DNA of 59,771 bases from Caldicoprobacter algeriensis. Its GTDB lineage: Bacteria > Bacillota > Clostridia > Caldicoprobacterales > Caldicoprobacteraceae. The position numbers were made by a program, and so were the translations under genes. The notes under the pieces were generated by a model, which saw nothing but the letters and a program-made list of their open reading frames with translations, was not told the origin of the DNA and ran no database searches. How positions within the stretch are numbered: the first letter of the stretch is position 1; each line of letters opens with the position of its first letter. Location of the stretch: assembly GCF_023838525.1 (NCBI RefSeq), contig NZ_JAHUQD010000015.1:1-59771 (forward strand), written 5' to 3'. Shown here in pieces: positions 8,552 through 16,237 of this stretch.

Positions 8552-10009
8552 TTGGCCAAAGGGTATTATCATCGTTCGTTTGTTATTTTACAGCCTCGGG
8601 ATTCAAAATTCAACATAAAAGCTGAAAAGCCGACTGCGGGCTACTGTAAAATTGAGGTGCGAAACGATAAATGCAAGATGTATTTTCATGTACAGGATTT
8701 AAAACCCCAGGGAGCTCAGCAGGAAGGGTATGACGTCTTTTTGGTATCGGCACAGGAAGGGATATCCCCCCAAAAGATTGCCAGCATCTACGTTGATCAG
8801 CGGGGGCGTGGAGAATGCACTGTGGAAATAGACGTAAACGACGTTGCTGGTTCAGGCTGTTCTCTTGACCAATTCCATGGACTAGCCGTTGTACACAATG
8901 ACCGTGAAGATATCAGTTATCCGTTGGTGGGTTATGCTAATAAACGGATAGAACTGGATTGGGGAGGACGAATAAAAAGGGATATCGGGAGATTTTATAA
9001 TAAGGCAGTAAAGCCAATGGTTGAGAGCAGGAAGGAACGCAGCCAGGCGAGGTTGGTTGAGGAGGAAAAGGGCGAGGGAGTTCAAAGGGAAGTGCCATTC
9101 TCGATGGAGAATAAAAAGCAGAAAACCATACAGGATATAATTGCGGCACTGGGGCCTTTGCTGCAGAGCAAAAGACAGGAAGGCGAAACGGACGACAGCA
9201 AATTACAGGCGGAACAGGCACAGGCAAAAGAAGATTTGGATATCGTGAAAGGGTTAGATGGTGATAGGGAAGAGCCGAAAGATGATGCAATGCTGGTACA
9301 AGAGGAAAAGAGGGATGAAGAGGCGATGGAGGTACAGGCCGATGAAGGCGATAGCGCATCTGAAGCACCACAAAATGTACTTAAGGCAGAAGGCAACGGG
9401 GTTGTTCAGGCCGGGGCTGATGGTGAAATGGCTGTCCCGCTGGAAGATGTATCTCAAGAAGGCAAAGTGGACGAAGAACATAAAGCCCAAGAAGCTGTGG
9501 TAGAAGGGGTGTTCCCTGAAAGAGGGCAAGTTCAAAAGCAGGCTGACGAGGTTGAACATAAACCCATTGAGGGAGAAAACGAGATTCAACGGTGCAGACC
9601 TGACCTACCGGGGAAACAAACCTACTGGGAGAAGACCAAGGAATACTATACCAAGTTGTTTGAGACTCATAGAAGGGTTTATCCATTCATGGTGGAGATG
9701 GGAGAGGTACAATGGGTCGAGGTGCCATACGTGGATGATTACGGCCAGTATGCCTACATAGCAGCCCAGCATATTGGCAGTGGCTATTATGATTATTATC
9801 CTTATTATGACCATTACATCGTGGGGCTTGTAAAGGAGAACGGGGAAGTTCGTTATGTGGCATATGGGATTCCTGGGCCGTACGGCACCATGCCATCCAT
9901 GTTTATGCAAGGATTTTCTAGATGGGTCCCATCGAGGTACGGTTATGGAATAGGTTATTGGCTGCTGTATGTCGATGCTTATACGGGAGAAATTGCGTAT
10001 CCCTACTGA
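8552..10009 (+). CDS. Unrecognised protein: beta-rich head, acidic linker, Tyr-rich tail
   Basis: About 485 residues with no family I can name. Residues 1 to about 165 look like a folded beta-rich domain. Residues about 170-360 are charged and low in complexity, dominated by Glu, Gln, Ala and Lys. The last 110 residues are again folded-looking and rich in Tyr and Gly (DYYPYYDHY, the segment YGIPGPYGTMP, GYGIGYWLLY). There is no signal peptide or membrane segment. TTG 8552 is chosen because AAAGGAGGG lies 7 bases upstream; an in-frame ATG at 8507 sits almost on the rsmA terminator and lacks a site. Terminators on both sides make it a single-gene unit. Its place before spo0A and its tail suggest, weakly, a spore-envelope role. 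Confidence 0.85.
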   Translation: MAKGYYHRSFVILQPRDSKFNIKAEKPTAGYCKIEVRNDKCKMYFHVQDLKPQGAQQEGYDVFLVSAQEGISPQKIASIYVDQRGRGECTVEIDVNDVAGSGCSLDQFHGLAVVHNDREDISYPLVGYANKRIELDWGGRIKRDIGRFYNKAVKPMVESRKERSQARLVEEEKGEGVQREVPFSMENKKQKTIQDIIAALGPLLQSKRQEGETDDSKLQAEQAQAKEDLDIVKGLDGDREEPKDDAMLVQEEKRDEEAMEVQADEGDSASEAPQNVLKAEGNGVVQAGADGEMAVPLEDVSQEGKVDEEHKAQEAVVEGVFPERGQVQKQADEVEHKPIEGENEIQRCRPDLPGKQTYWEKTKEYYTKLFETHRRVYPFMVEMGEVQWVEVPYVDDYGQYAYIAAQHIGSGYYDYYPYYDHYIVGLVKENGEVRYVAYGIPGPYGTMPSMFMQGFSRWVPSRYGYGIGYWLLYVDAYTGEIAYPY

Positions 10010-10094
10010 GCATACCTGCTGATCTGTGGTAGGCATATGATTTGCACAATGCGTGATGGAATACTTTTATTGTCTAAACTGAGGTGTAAAGAAT

Positions 10095-10133
10095 AAAAAG
10101 GACAGCGCTATATTTGGCGTTTTGTCCTTTTTC
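10095..10133 (+). terminator. Terminator after the Tyr-rich protein gene
   Basis: Outer stem AAAAAGGACA/TGTCCTTTTT with a small inner GCGC/GGCG pairing and a T-rich 3' side. It ends the upstream gene before the 160-bp AT-rich spo0A promoter region. It is roughly symmetric and could work in both directions. Confidence 0.75.
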
Positions 10134-10298
10134 TTGTGTAAAAATATTGTTAACGCTATCTTCCAAATTCCAAAGAAATATGGTAAAATAAAATAGTGTT
10201 TTACAAATTATACTAATTATGGGAAATTTCGATACAAAACAACAAATTTCGTGTAAATTTAACATCAAAAATGCTGATTTAAGGGGTGAGGGTGGAAA

Positions 10299-11069
10299 AT
10301 GGGATCGAAAATCAAAGTTGTTATCTTGGATGATAACATGGGCATAAGGGAGATTTTGAAAGAGTACGTCAACATGCAGGACGATATGGAAGTGGTTGGG
10401 GTGGCCGGGGATGGAGCGACAGGCCTGGAGGTCATAAAGGCGGCTTGCCCTGATGTCATCATCATGGATATGATTATGCCTCAGCTGGATGGCTTGGGAG
10501 TGCTTGAGCATCTCAATACAGCTGGTCTGCAATTCTCTCCTTCGGTGATATGTTTGTCGGCAGTAGGACAGGAGGACTTGATTCGGAGAGCCATAGAATT
10601 GGGTGCTAAATATTATATGGTGAAGCCGTTTGACTTGGAAATGATGGTCAAGAGGATAAGGGAAGTCATGCGCAAAGTCGAACCGGCCAAGGCCAACGCA
10701 GCTGGTGCTGTAAAAAGCGAAAACCTTGAAGAAAGGATTTCTAACATATTCTTGACCATTGGAATCCCTGCTCACATCAAAGGTTATCACTTCTTGAGAG
10801 AGGCCATCAAGATGGTGGTGGAAAATTCCGAGCTCATAAACCGCCTTACCAAAGAGCTTTATCCCGGCGTTGCCAAAAAGTTCAATACCACTCCCAGCAA
10901 GGTTGAACGGGCTATTCGCCACGCCATCGATGTGGCCTGGAGTCGCGGCAAAGTGGAGAACATCAACAAGCTGTTTGGGTATGTTGTATATGGCAAGAAT
11001 GAAAAGCCTACCAACGGGGAATTTATTGCACTGGTTGCCGATAAGCTGAGCATGGAGCGTTCGGCATAG
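10299..11069 (+). CDS. spo0A: Sporulation master regulator Spo0A
   Basis: Response regulator that starts sporulation when phosphorylated. In the receiver domain (1 to about 125) Asp11 and Asp12 form the acidic pocket, Asp57 in IIMDMIMPQ is the phosphoacceptor, Ser87 is the switch residue and Lys109 lies in MVKPFD. The C-terminal domain (about 150-256) has the family hallmarks [12 protein letters not shown] and [13 protein letters not shown] in the DNA-recognition helix region. The 256-residue length is normal. The ATG follows GGGGTGAGGGTGG. spo0A usually follows spoIVB in Clostridia and Bacilli; here it stands alone between an unknown gene and an ArsR operon. Confidence 0.98.
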   Translation: MGSKIKVVILDDNMGIREILKEYVNMQDDMEVVGVAGDGATGLEVIKAACPDVIIMDMIMPQLDGLGVLEHLNTAGLQFSPSVICLSAVGQEDLIRRAIELGAKYYMVKPFDLEMMVKRIREVMRKVEPAKANAAGAVKSENLEERISNIFLTIGIPAHIKGYHFLREAIKMVVENSELINRLTKELYPGVAKKFNTTPSKVERAIRHAIDVAWSRGKVENINKLFGYVVYGKNEKPTNGEFIALVADKLSMERSA

Positions 11070-11072
11070 CTG

Positions 11073-11084
11073 TTGAACGTTCAA
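11073..11084. promoter_or_regulatory. 12-bp perfect palindrome upstream of the ArsR promoter
   Basis: TTGAACGTTCAA lies between the spo0A stop and the -35 box at 11091. It has no T-tract, so it is not a terminator. It could be an upstream operator, but nothing identifies the protein that would bind it. Confidence 0.35.
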
Positions 11085-11090
11085 TAAATG

Positions 11091-11119
11091 TTGACAGCGC
11101 CTTCCTATCATAATATGAT
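11091..11119 (+). promoter_or_regulatory. Promoter of the ArsR-flavoprotein operon
   Basis: TTGACA (11091-11096), 17-bp spacer, TATGAT (11114-11119). The -10 box lies inside the palindrome at 11105-11121. Confidence 0.85.
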
Positions 11120-11121
11120 AG
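11105..11121. promoter_or_regulatory. Probable ArsR operator (17-bp perfect palindrome)
   Basis: CTATCATA-A-TATGATAG is a perfect inverted repeat of 8+1+8 bp that covers the -10 element of the only visible promoter for the arsR-type gene 60 bp downstream. ArsR/SmtB repressors classically bind such AT-rich inverted repeats over their own promoters, so autorepression is the simplest reading. The palindrome is seen directly; the binding protein is inferred. Confidence 0.75.
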
Positions 11122-11182
11122 TACAAGGATATAATAGATAGACGACGTGGAAAGTATTCATGGTAGGAAGGATGGGTTATAA

Positions 11183-11488
11183 ATGGATGTGTCGAAATAT
11201 CAGCAGAAGGCTGAGCTTTTGAAGACGTTGGGACATCCTGTAAGGTTGTGTATTGTACACGGTCTTATGCACAATGCGTGTAATGTATCTGGAATTCAGG
11301 AGTGTTTAAAGCTTCCCCAGTCCACAATTTCCCAGCACTTAGGGATATTGAAAGCCAGAGGTATCATTAAGGGAGAACGAAGAGGGGTGGAGGTAAAGTA
11401 TTCGGTAGTCCACGATGATGCCATTAAAGTGGTGAAGGTCCTGTTGGATGATGAGGCCCCTTTTTCTACACGGGTAAAGGAGGAATAG
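11183..11488 (+). CDS. ArsR-family winged-helix regulator
   Basis: A 101-residue ArsR/SmtB-type repressor. The winged helix-turn-helix is complete: LGHPVRLCIV in helix 1, then SGIQECLKLPQSTISQHLGI as the recognition helix, and a wing at ERRGVEVKY. Cysteines are at 23, 33 and 41. Cys33 lies near the alpha-3 site used by metal sensors, but the classic CxC is absent. Because the next gene is a disulfide-reductase-like flavoprotein with a rhodanese-like tail, a thiol, persulfide or redox signal is a fair guess. The promoter and operator are just upstream and the next gene starts 3 bp after the stop. Confidence 0.92.
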   Translation: MDVSKYQQKAELLKTLGHPVRLCIVHGLMHNACNVSGIQECLKLPQSTISQHLGILKARGIIKGERRGVEVKYSVVHDDAIKVVKVLLDDEAPFSTRVKEE

Positions 11489-11491
11489 TTT

Positions 11492-13156
11492 ATGGGTAAG
11501 AAAAGGCTGGTTGTGATTGGGGATGAACTTGACGGTATAAGGGCAGCTGCCAGAGCTGTTCGGGAAAATCCAGAGATAGAGGCAAAGGTTTTGATTCCGG
11601 GTGAGCATCTTTCGTTTAACTGTTATATACTTGCCTATTTCATTCAAAACTCCGACGAGGATGTTTTTTCTTTTATGGAAAGCGTTATGGAAACCTTTAA
11701 AGCGCAGTATGGTATTGACATTTTAACGCATCTCAGAATAACGGACATCCTTCCTCTTGAAAAAAAAGTGGTGTTTGAAGACTTAAAAGAAGGGCATAGT
11801 TCTGCAATAGAATACGATAAGCTAATCATTGCCACAGGAGTTGTTCCGGTTGTTCCAGCGGTGGAAGGCATCAATTTGGGCAATGTTCTGTTTCTCAAGT
11901 CTCTGGACGATGTGATGGCAGTTCAGGAGGGAATAGAAGCCGGGCGAATAAAGAAGGCCGTTGTGGTAGGAGCCAACATGGCGGGAGTCTATACAGCTGA
12001 AAGCCTGTGGAAGCGAGGCGTTAAGGTTACCCTTGTGGAAAGAGGGTCACATATACTTCCTGAGTTGGATATGGAAATGGCCGAGCTGGTCAGAAGGCAG
12101 ATGGGACACAAAGGCGTTGAAGTGCTGGTGGGAGAGAAAGTCCTGTCATTAATAGGCAATGCAAAAGGGGATGTGGTGGAGGTCCATACTCCTGAGTACA
12201 TCCTTCCTGCCGATCTGGTCATATGGCTGGAGGATATGAAGCCTAGTGTGGAAGTAGCCAAGAAAGCGGGCATTATAATAGGGAATAGCGGTGCAATCGA
12301 GGTGGACCAGTATATGGAGACCAATGTGCCCGGCATATACGCCGTGGGCAGCTGTGCCCAGAGAATTCACCAGATAACCGGTAAGCCTGTATGTCTTTAC
12401 AGGCAGGCAGTTGATGATATGGCGCTCCAGGTGGTCAGCGAAAATATAGCTGGCGGGAACGGTTATGTGTTGGAGAAAGGCGTGCTGGGCACCATAAGTA
12501 TACAGGCTTTTGACCTTGGCATAGCCAGAACGGGCCTTTCTTTACAGCAGGCCAGGGAAGAAGGCTATGAAGTGGAGACAGCCATCGTTTCGGTCTATGA
12601 TGACAGGTATGCGGGCGGTGGGAGTTACAGAGAAAATGTGATTAAGCTCATGGTTGATAGGTCCAATGGTAAGATACTGGGAGTGCAGTGCGTGGGAGGG
12701 GTTTTGTCGGATAAATTGGTCGATACAGTGGCCGCCGTCATAAGCATGGGCGGTACGGTCAGGGATTTGGCCATGCTGGATGTTGCGCGTCATTTTTCGT
12801 ATTTCATGAACCTGCATCCTATTCCGCTTGTAGCCCATGTGATGCTCAATAAGCTGGAGGGCAAATTGAAGGGTATTTCACCCTTTGAGCTAAATGACCT
12901 TATGCAAAAAGAAGAAGTGGTTCTGTTGGATGTTCGCACTGAATCCGAGTTTAAGATGGGGACATTGCCGGGAGCCATAAACATACCCCTGGAGGAATTG
13001 GAGGTTCGGAAGGACGAATTAGACAGGCAACGCAATATAGTATTGATAAGCGAGAGAGGTCGCAGGGCCTATCTCGCCTTTGTCAGGCTTAGGCAAATGG
13101 GCTTTGAGCGTTTAAGCGTGTTAGATGGCGGGTTGCTCATATATCCTTTTGCGTGA
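11492..13156 (+). CDS. CoA-disulfide reductase-like flavoprotein with C-terminal rhodanese-like domain
   Basis: FAD/NAD(P)H pyridine-nucleotide disulfide oxidoreductase (554 residues) of the CoADR / NADH oxidase branch. The N-terminal nucleotide-binding strand is unusual (VVIGDELDGIRAA instead of GxGxxG). Cys44 in LSFNCYILAY fits the single redox Cys of the family. The second Rossmann motif is VVVGANMAGVYTAE, the FAD motif is GIYAVGSCA, and a dimerisation domain spans about 325-440. The tail (about 465-554) has the rhodanese shape, LLDVRTESEF and LDGG, but Ser520 (ISERGRR) stands where the catalytic Cys should be, so sulfurtransferase activity is not expected. It is co-transcribed with the ArsR gene. 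Confidence 0.9.
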   Translation: MGKKRLVVIGDELDGIRAAARAVRENPEIEAKVLIPGEHLSFNCYILAYFIQNSDEDVFSFMESVMETFKAQYGIDILTHLRITDILPLEKKVVFEDLKEGHSSAIEYDKLIIATGVVPVVPAVEGINLGNVLFLKSLDDVMAVQEGIEAGRIKKAVVVGANMAGVYTAESLWKRGVKVTLVERGSHILPELDMEMAELVRRQMGHKGVEVLVGEKVLSLIGNAKGDVVEVHTPEYILPADLVIWLEDMKPSVEVAKKAGIIIGNSGAIEVDQYMETNVPGIYAVGSCAQRIHQITGKPVCLYRQAVDDMALQVVSENIAGGNGYVLEKGVLGTISIQAFDLGIARTGLSLQQAREEGYEVETAIVSVYDDRYAGGGSYRENVIKLMVDRSNGKILGVQCVGGVLSDKLVDTVAAVISMGGTVRDLAMLDVARHFSYFMNLHPIPLVAHVMLNKLEGKLKGISPFELNDLMQKEEVVLLDVRTESEFKMGTLPGAINIPLEELEVRKDELDRQRNIVLISERGRRAYLAFVRLRQMGFERLSVLDGGLLIYPFA

Positions 13157-13158
13157 GG

Positions 13159-13360
13159 TGTGGATATGTGATGTGGGTTTTGTGGAAAAATAGGTCCATA
13201 TATCCACAGTTGAAAAGGCTATAAAATGAAGGCCTGGGGATAATTATGTGGATATTGTGGATAACTTTATGAACAAGTTGTAGATAACTAATTGAGGAAA
13301 TATCTTGATTTTAATATAGATTTATATTAATTTATTAAGAGAATTTTTCTGAAGGGCGAC
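13159..13360. other. DnaA-box cluster with adjacent AT-rich tract
   Basis: Seven 9-mers match the DnaA box TTATCCACA or its complement with at most one mismatch: 13159-13167, 13181-13189, 13200-13208, 13235-13243, 13247-13255, 13256-13264 (perfect TGTGGATAA) and 13279-13287. Six point the same way; 13200 is reversed. They are followed by an AT-rich stretch (about 13285-13355) resembling a DNA-unwinding element. There is no dnaA, dnaN or rpmH nearby, and genes on both sides run in the same direction, so a titration or regulatory cluster fits better than the replication origin. See findings. Confidence 0.7.
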
Positions 13361-13452
13361 GAATAAAAAATAAATGCAAACCGTACAATTTTATTTAACC
13401 AGATTGAAGATTCTATATAAGGCAAATTTTGTTTTCGGAGGGATATAAGGGG

Positions 13453-13875
13453 ATGGCTTATAAGAAATGCCCACGTTGCAATTTAAACTATATTAAAGAT
13501 ACCGAGTCTTTATGCAAGGTCTGCTTGGAGGAGGTTGGAAAATCTTTAAGCGCTAACGATAGGGAAGAGGAATACGATATATGTCCAGAATGCGGCGAAA
13601 ACATCATTGAACCAGGAGAAGAGATGTGTTACCAGTGCGCCATGGAACGCATGAAAGAGGCTGAAGGAGAGCGCATTGAGGACGATAGCTGGGATGATTT
13701 CTTATTAGCAGTTGATGAAGACAACGAGATATTTGACGAGGATATCGACAACGATTTGAGCCCATTGGAAGATTTGGAAGATCTGGCCGAACCAGAGGAC
13801 CTGGAACCACTGGAGGATTTGGAGATCGACGAAGAATTCGAAGAAGAGTTTGAAGAGGATGAAGAAGAGGAATGA
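13453..13875 (+). CDS. Double zinc-ribbon protein with acidic tail
   Basis: A 140-residue protein I cannot assign to a named family. It has two CxxC...CxxC zinc-binding modules (CPRC...CKVC at about 6-25 and CPEC...CYQC at about 47-67). A long, nearly pure Asp/Glu tail (about 80-140) ends in EEFEEDEEEE. Such acidic tails are common in proteins that touch nucleic-acid machinery or basic proteins, but no function is claimed. The ATG follows GGAGGGATATAAGGGG; an in-frame TTG at 13429 overlaps that site. The DnaA-box cluster forms most of its upstream region, so it is the gene most likely to respond to DnaA if the cluster is regulatory. Confidence 0.85.
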   Translation: MAYKKCPRCNLNYIKDTESLCKVCLEEVGKSLSANDREEEYDICPECGENIIEPGEEMCYQCAMERMKEAEGERIEDDSWDDFLLAVDEDNEIFDEDIDNDLSPLEDLEDLAEPEDLEPLEDLEIDEEFEEEFEEDEEEE

Positions 13876-13898
13876 TTTATATCATAAGGGTACTGTAT

Positions 13899-13940
13899 GC
13901 GCCCATGCTGTTTTTGACAGTATGGGCGTTTTTGTTTTTG
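13899..13940 (+). terminator. Terminator after the zinc-ribbon gene
   Basis: A 12-bp stem (CGCCCATGCTGT / ACAGTATGGGCG, one G-T pair) with a five-base loop and a long T-rich tail. Confidence 0.9.
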
Positions 13941-14094
13941 TAAAGAAGTAAGGGGTGCCAATTATACGGCATCCCTTACCCTGTGATTGGTGTAAGTTGG
14001 AGAAAGGGAACATAAATTTTTATTTTCAAATATATTTTATGTCATTTGTGGCAAAAATAATCCTGAGCGAAAATTTTGTTTAAAGGTGAGGATT

Positions 14095-14352
14095 ATGATT
14101 GACGCACAGGCTTTGATGAAGGTTAGAAAGGCAGTGGAGTCCAATATAGGTGAAAAGGTCAAACTAAAAGCAAACAGAGGGCGAAAGAGGAGTTTTGTCA
14201 AGGAAGGGATTATCCATGAGGTTTATCCCAGCATTTTTACGGTGCGCGTCAACATAGACGACAGGTCTGTCCAAACGCTTTCGTTTACATATTTCGATAT
14301 ACTCACTTCCAATGTGGAAGTAGTGATATGCAAAAATAACGAGAGGATTTAA
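14095..14352 (+). CDS. veg: Veg protein
   Basis: Small conserved Firmicutes protein (85 residues) that in Bacillus is highly expressed and has been linked to biofilm gene control. The core signature KVKLKANRGRKRS, then GIIHEVYPSIFTVRV and LSFTYFDILT, matches the Veg family well. ATG 14095 is favoured over the in-frame GTG 14086 because AAAGGTGAGG lies just upstream of the ATG, although the gap is short. It sits upstream of ispE as in Bacillus, with a SPOCS-LysM gene in between. Confidence 0.92.
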   Translation: MIDAQALMKVRKAVESNIGEKVKLKANRGRKRSFVKEGIIHEVYPSIFTVRVNIDDRSVQTLSFTYFDILTSNVEVVICKNNERI

Positions 14353-14430
14353 ACATATTTTTCGACGGTCACCTATATTTATTATAATAGATATCCTTAT
14401 GGGACAAAAGCATGGGAAGGAGGAGTGAAG

Positions 14431-15999
14431 GTGACTGTCGAATGCATAAGAGATGTTTTGAAAGTGGACCAAACAGTGGGGCAAGAGTTGTCGCAGGCGC
14501 TGGTGGAAGGGGATGTTGTAGTTCCAGAGGCTAAACCCGATATCGCCAGGGTACTGGACGTTGACGGTACAGTGGTTGTAAACAGCAAAGAGGTAGTTCA
14601 GGACAGGGTGATGGTGGAAGGGGTAGTGCGTTGTACTGTCCTGTATGTTGGCCAAAGCGATTCTCAGCTTATAGAGAGCCTGGAGACTGAGATAGGCTTT
14701 ACTCATTATCTCGATATGCCGGGTGCCAAGCCCAACATGTTATCCACATTGAAGTGCCAGGTTGAGCACGTTGAGTATGAAGTCATAAACAGCAGAAAAC
14801 TTAACATAAAAACGGTGGTCAATCTGCAGGGCAGGGTCAACGATGCCATTCAGCTGGAGGTCATCCAGAATTTTAAAGATATGCCCAATGTCCAGATGCT
14901 GAAGGACAAGATAGTGGTGTCACGCAGCCAGGGGCAGGGCAGTTCACAGGCTATAGTCAGGGAGGACCTGGAGCTGGAGGAAGGAATGCCTTCTATACAG
15001 AAGATATTGAAGAAAAATGCCTCAGTAAAGGTTAATGATAGGAAAGTCATGGATAACAGGGTGGTCATTGAGGGGGATATAAAGATTCAGCTTCTTTACG
15101 TGTGCGACGAACCCAATGAACCTCTTCAGCATGTGAGCTACGACATGCCGTTTAGCCATTCGGTGGACATCGTAGGGGCATATCAGGGATTGGAGTGCGC
15201 CGCTGATGTATGGGTACAGGAGCTTTTCGTTGAGCCGCGGGAAGATATCAACGGGGAGATGCGGGTGCTCAATGTGGAAGCAGTGATAGCAGCCGAGGCC
15301 CGGGTGTTTGAAACCGAAACAAAGGAGCTGTTGATAGACGCCTACTGCCCGGGATTGTCCATTCAGCCCAAGAAGAGAAAAATAAAGTTGACGCAGGTGG
15401 TGGGTGAGGCACAGGACCAAGTGGTGGTAAAGGATAGCATGACATTCCCGGAAAACGTTCCACAGGCTGCCAGGGTTTTTTATGTTGAAGCCAAACCCAT
15501 CATTACAGATCAGCATATAAGCGATGGCAAGGTAGTCATTGAGGGGGTGCTGGTGAGCAAGGTGATCTACCAATCCACCGATCCATCCTATGGGCCGGCC
15601 AGCATAAAGGAGGATATCCCCTTCAGGCAGAGCGTAGGAGTTGAGGGAGCGCAGGAAGACATGGAGTGCCAAAGCCAGCTGGTGATAGATCATGTGAACT
15701 GCACTTTAATTGCTCCTGATGAAGTCGAGTTTCGTGCGGTGATGACGGCAGAGGTAAGCGTGTTTACAAGCGTGGAAAAGGAAGTATTTCTGGATGTTGA
15801 AGTTGAGGAGCTGAAACAGGGAGAAGAGTCGGGCATTTTTGTGTATTTCGTTCAGCCGGGAGACAGTCTGTGGTCAATAGCCAAGAAGTACAACACCACA
15901 ATAGCCAGCATTTTGAAGTATAACGCGATAGATGAGTCACAGGTATTGACCCCTGGAGATAAGCTGTTGATCTATAAGAAGCTTGAGGTTTTGCTGTGA
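14431..15999 (+). CDS. SPOCS (DUF3794) and LysM domain protein
   Basis: Probable spore-coat or spore-envelope protein of about 522 residues. It has three repeats of the SPOCS/DUF3794 domain (about 10-150, 180-310, 335-450), recognisable by recurring VVIEG and YDMPFSHSV-like strands, then an acidic linker and a C-terminal LysM domain (about 470-515: YFVQPGDSLWSIAKKYNTT, then ILKYNAI). LysM binds peptidoglycan, consistent with anchoring at the forespore cortex. GTG 14431 lies 7 bases after AAGGAGG; an in-frame GTG at 14425 is too close. There is no signal peptide, as is usual for coat proteins made in the mother cell. Confidence 0.92.
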   Translation: MTVECIRDVLKVDQTVGQELSQALVEGDVVVPEAKPDIARVLDVDGTVVVNSKEVVQDRVMVEGVVRCTVLYVGQSDSQLIESLETEIGFTHYLDMPGAKPNMLSTLKCQVEHVEYEVINSRKLNIKTVVNLQGRVNDAIQLEVIQNFKDMPNVQMLKDKIVVSRSQGQGSSQAIVREDLELEEGMPSIQKILKKNASVKVNDRKVMDNRVVIEGDIKIQLLYVCDEPNEPLQHVSYDMPFSHSVDIVGAYQGLECAADVWVQELFVEPREDINGEMRVLNVEAVIAAEARVFETETKELLIDAYCPGLSIQPKKRKIKLTQVVGEAQDQVVVKDSMTFPENVPQAARVFYVEAKPIITDQHISDGKVVIEGVLVSKVIYQSTDPSYGPASIKEDIPFRQSVGVEGAQEDMECQSQLVIDHVNCTLIAPDEVEFRAVMTAEVSVFTSVEKEVFLDVEVEELKQGEESGIFVYFVQPGDSLWSIAKKYNTTIASILKYNAIDESQVLTPGDKLLIYKKLEVLL

Positions 16000-16237
16000 A
16001 GTCCAAAGGGGTTTGAAGCTTTTGCGTGTTCATGGCCCTGAATTAAGACTATCGTGTATTTGGGGCATTGGAACACGCTTTTGTTTTTTATGGCCTACCA
16101 ATTAATCTCTGATGATATATCGTCTATTTCCCTGGGGCTGATAAATTGATGAAGACATTGGCAAGATGGCATGTGTTAATGTATAATTACTAAAGCATTG
16201 TTTTTAAATATACTGTAAGATAAGGGTTGGGAATGCG

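Noticed and set aside
10074-11126. 350-codon minus-strand frame over spo0A
   Set aside because: It covers spo0A and its promoter region, contains no recognisable domain, and arises from the opposite strand of a well-supported gene.
13159-13360. The DnaA-box cluster as the chromosomal replication origin
   Set aside because: Genes from 0.6 to 58 kb, on both sides of the cluster, run almost all in the + direction, whereas a bidirectional origin should separate divergent gene strands. dnaA, dnaN, recF, rpmH and parAB are absent. Kept as a titration or regulatory cluster.
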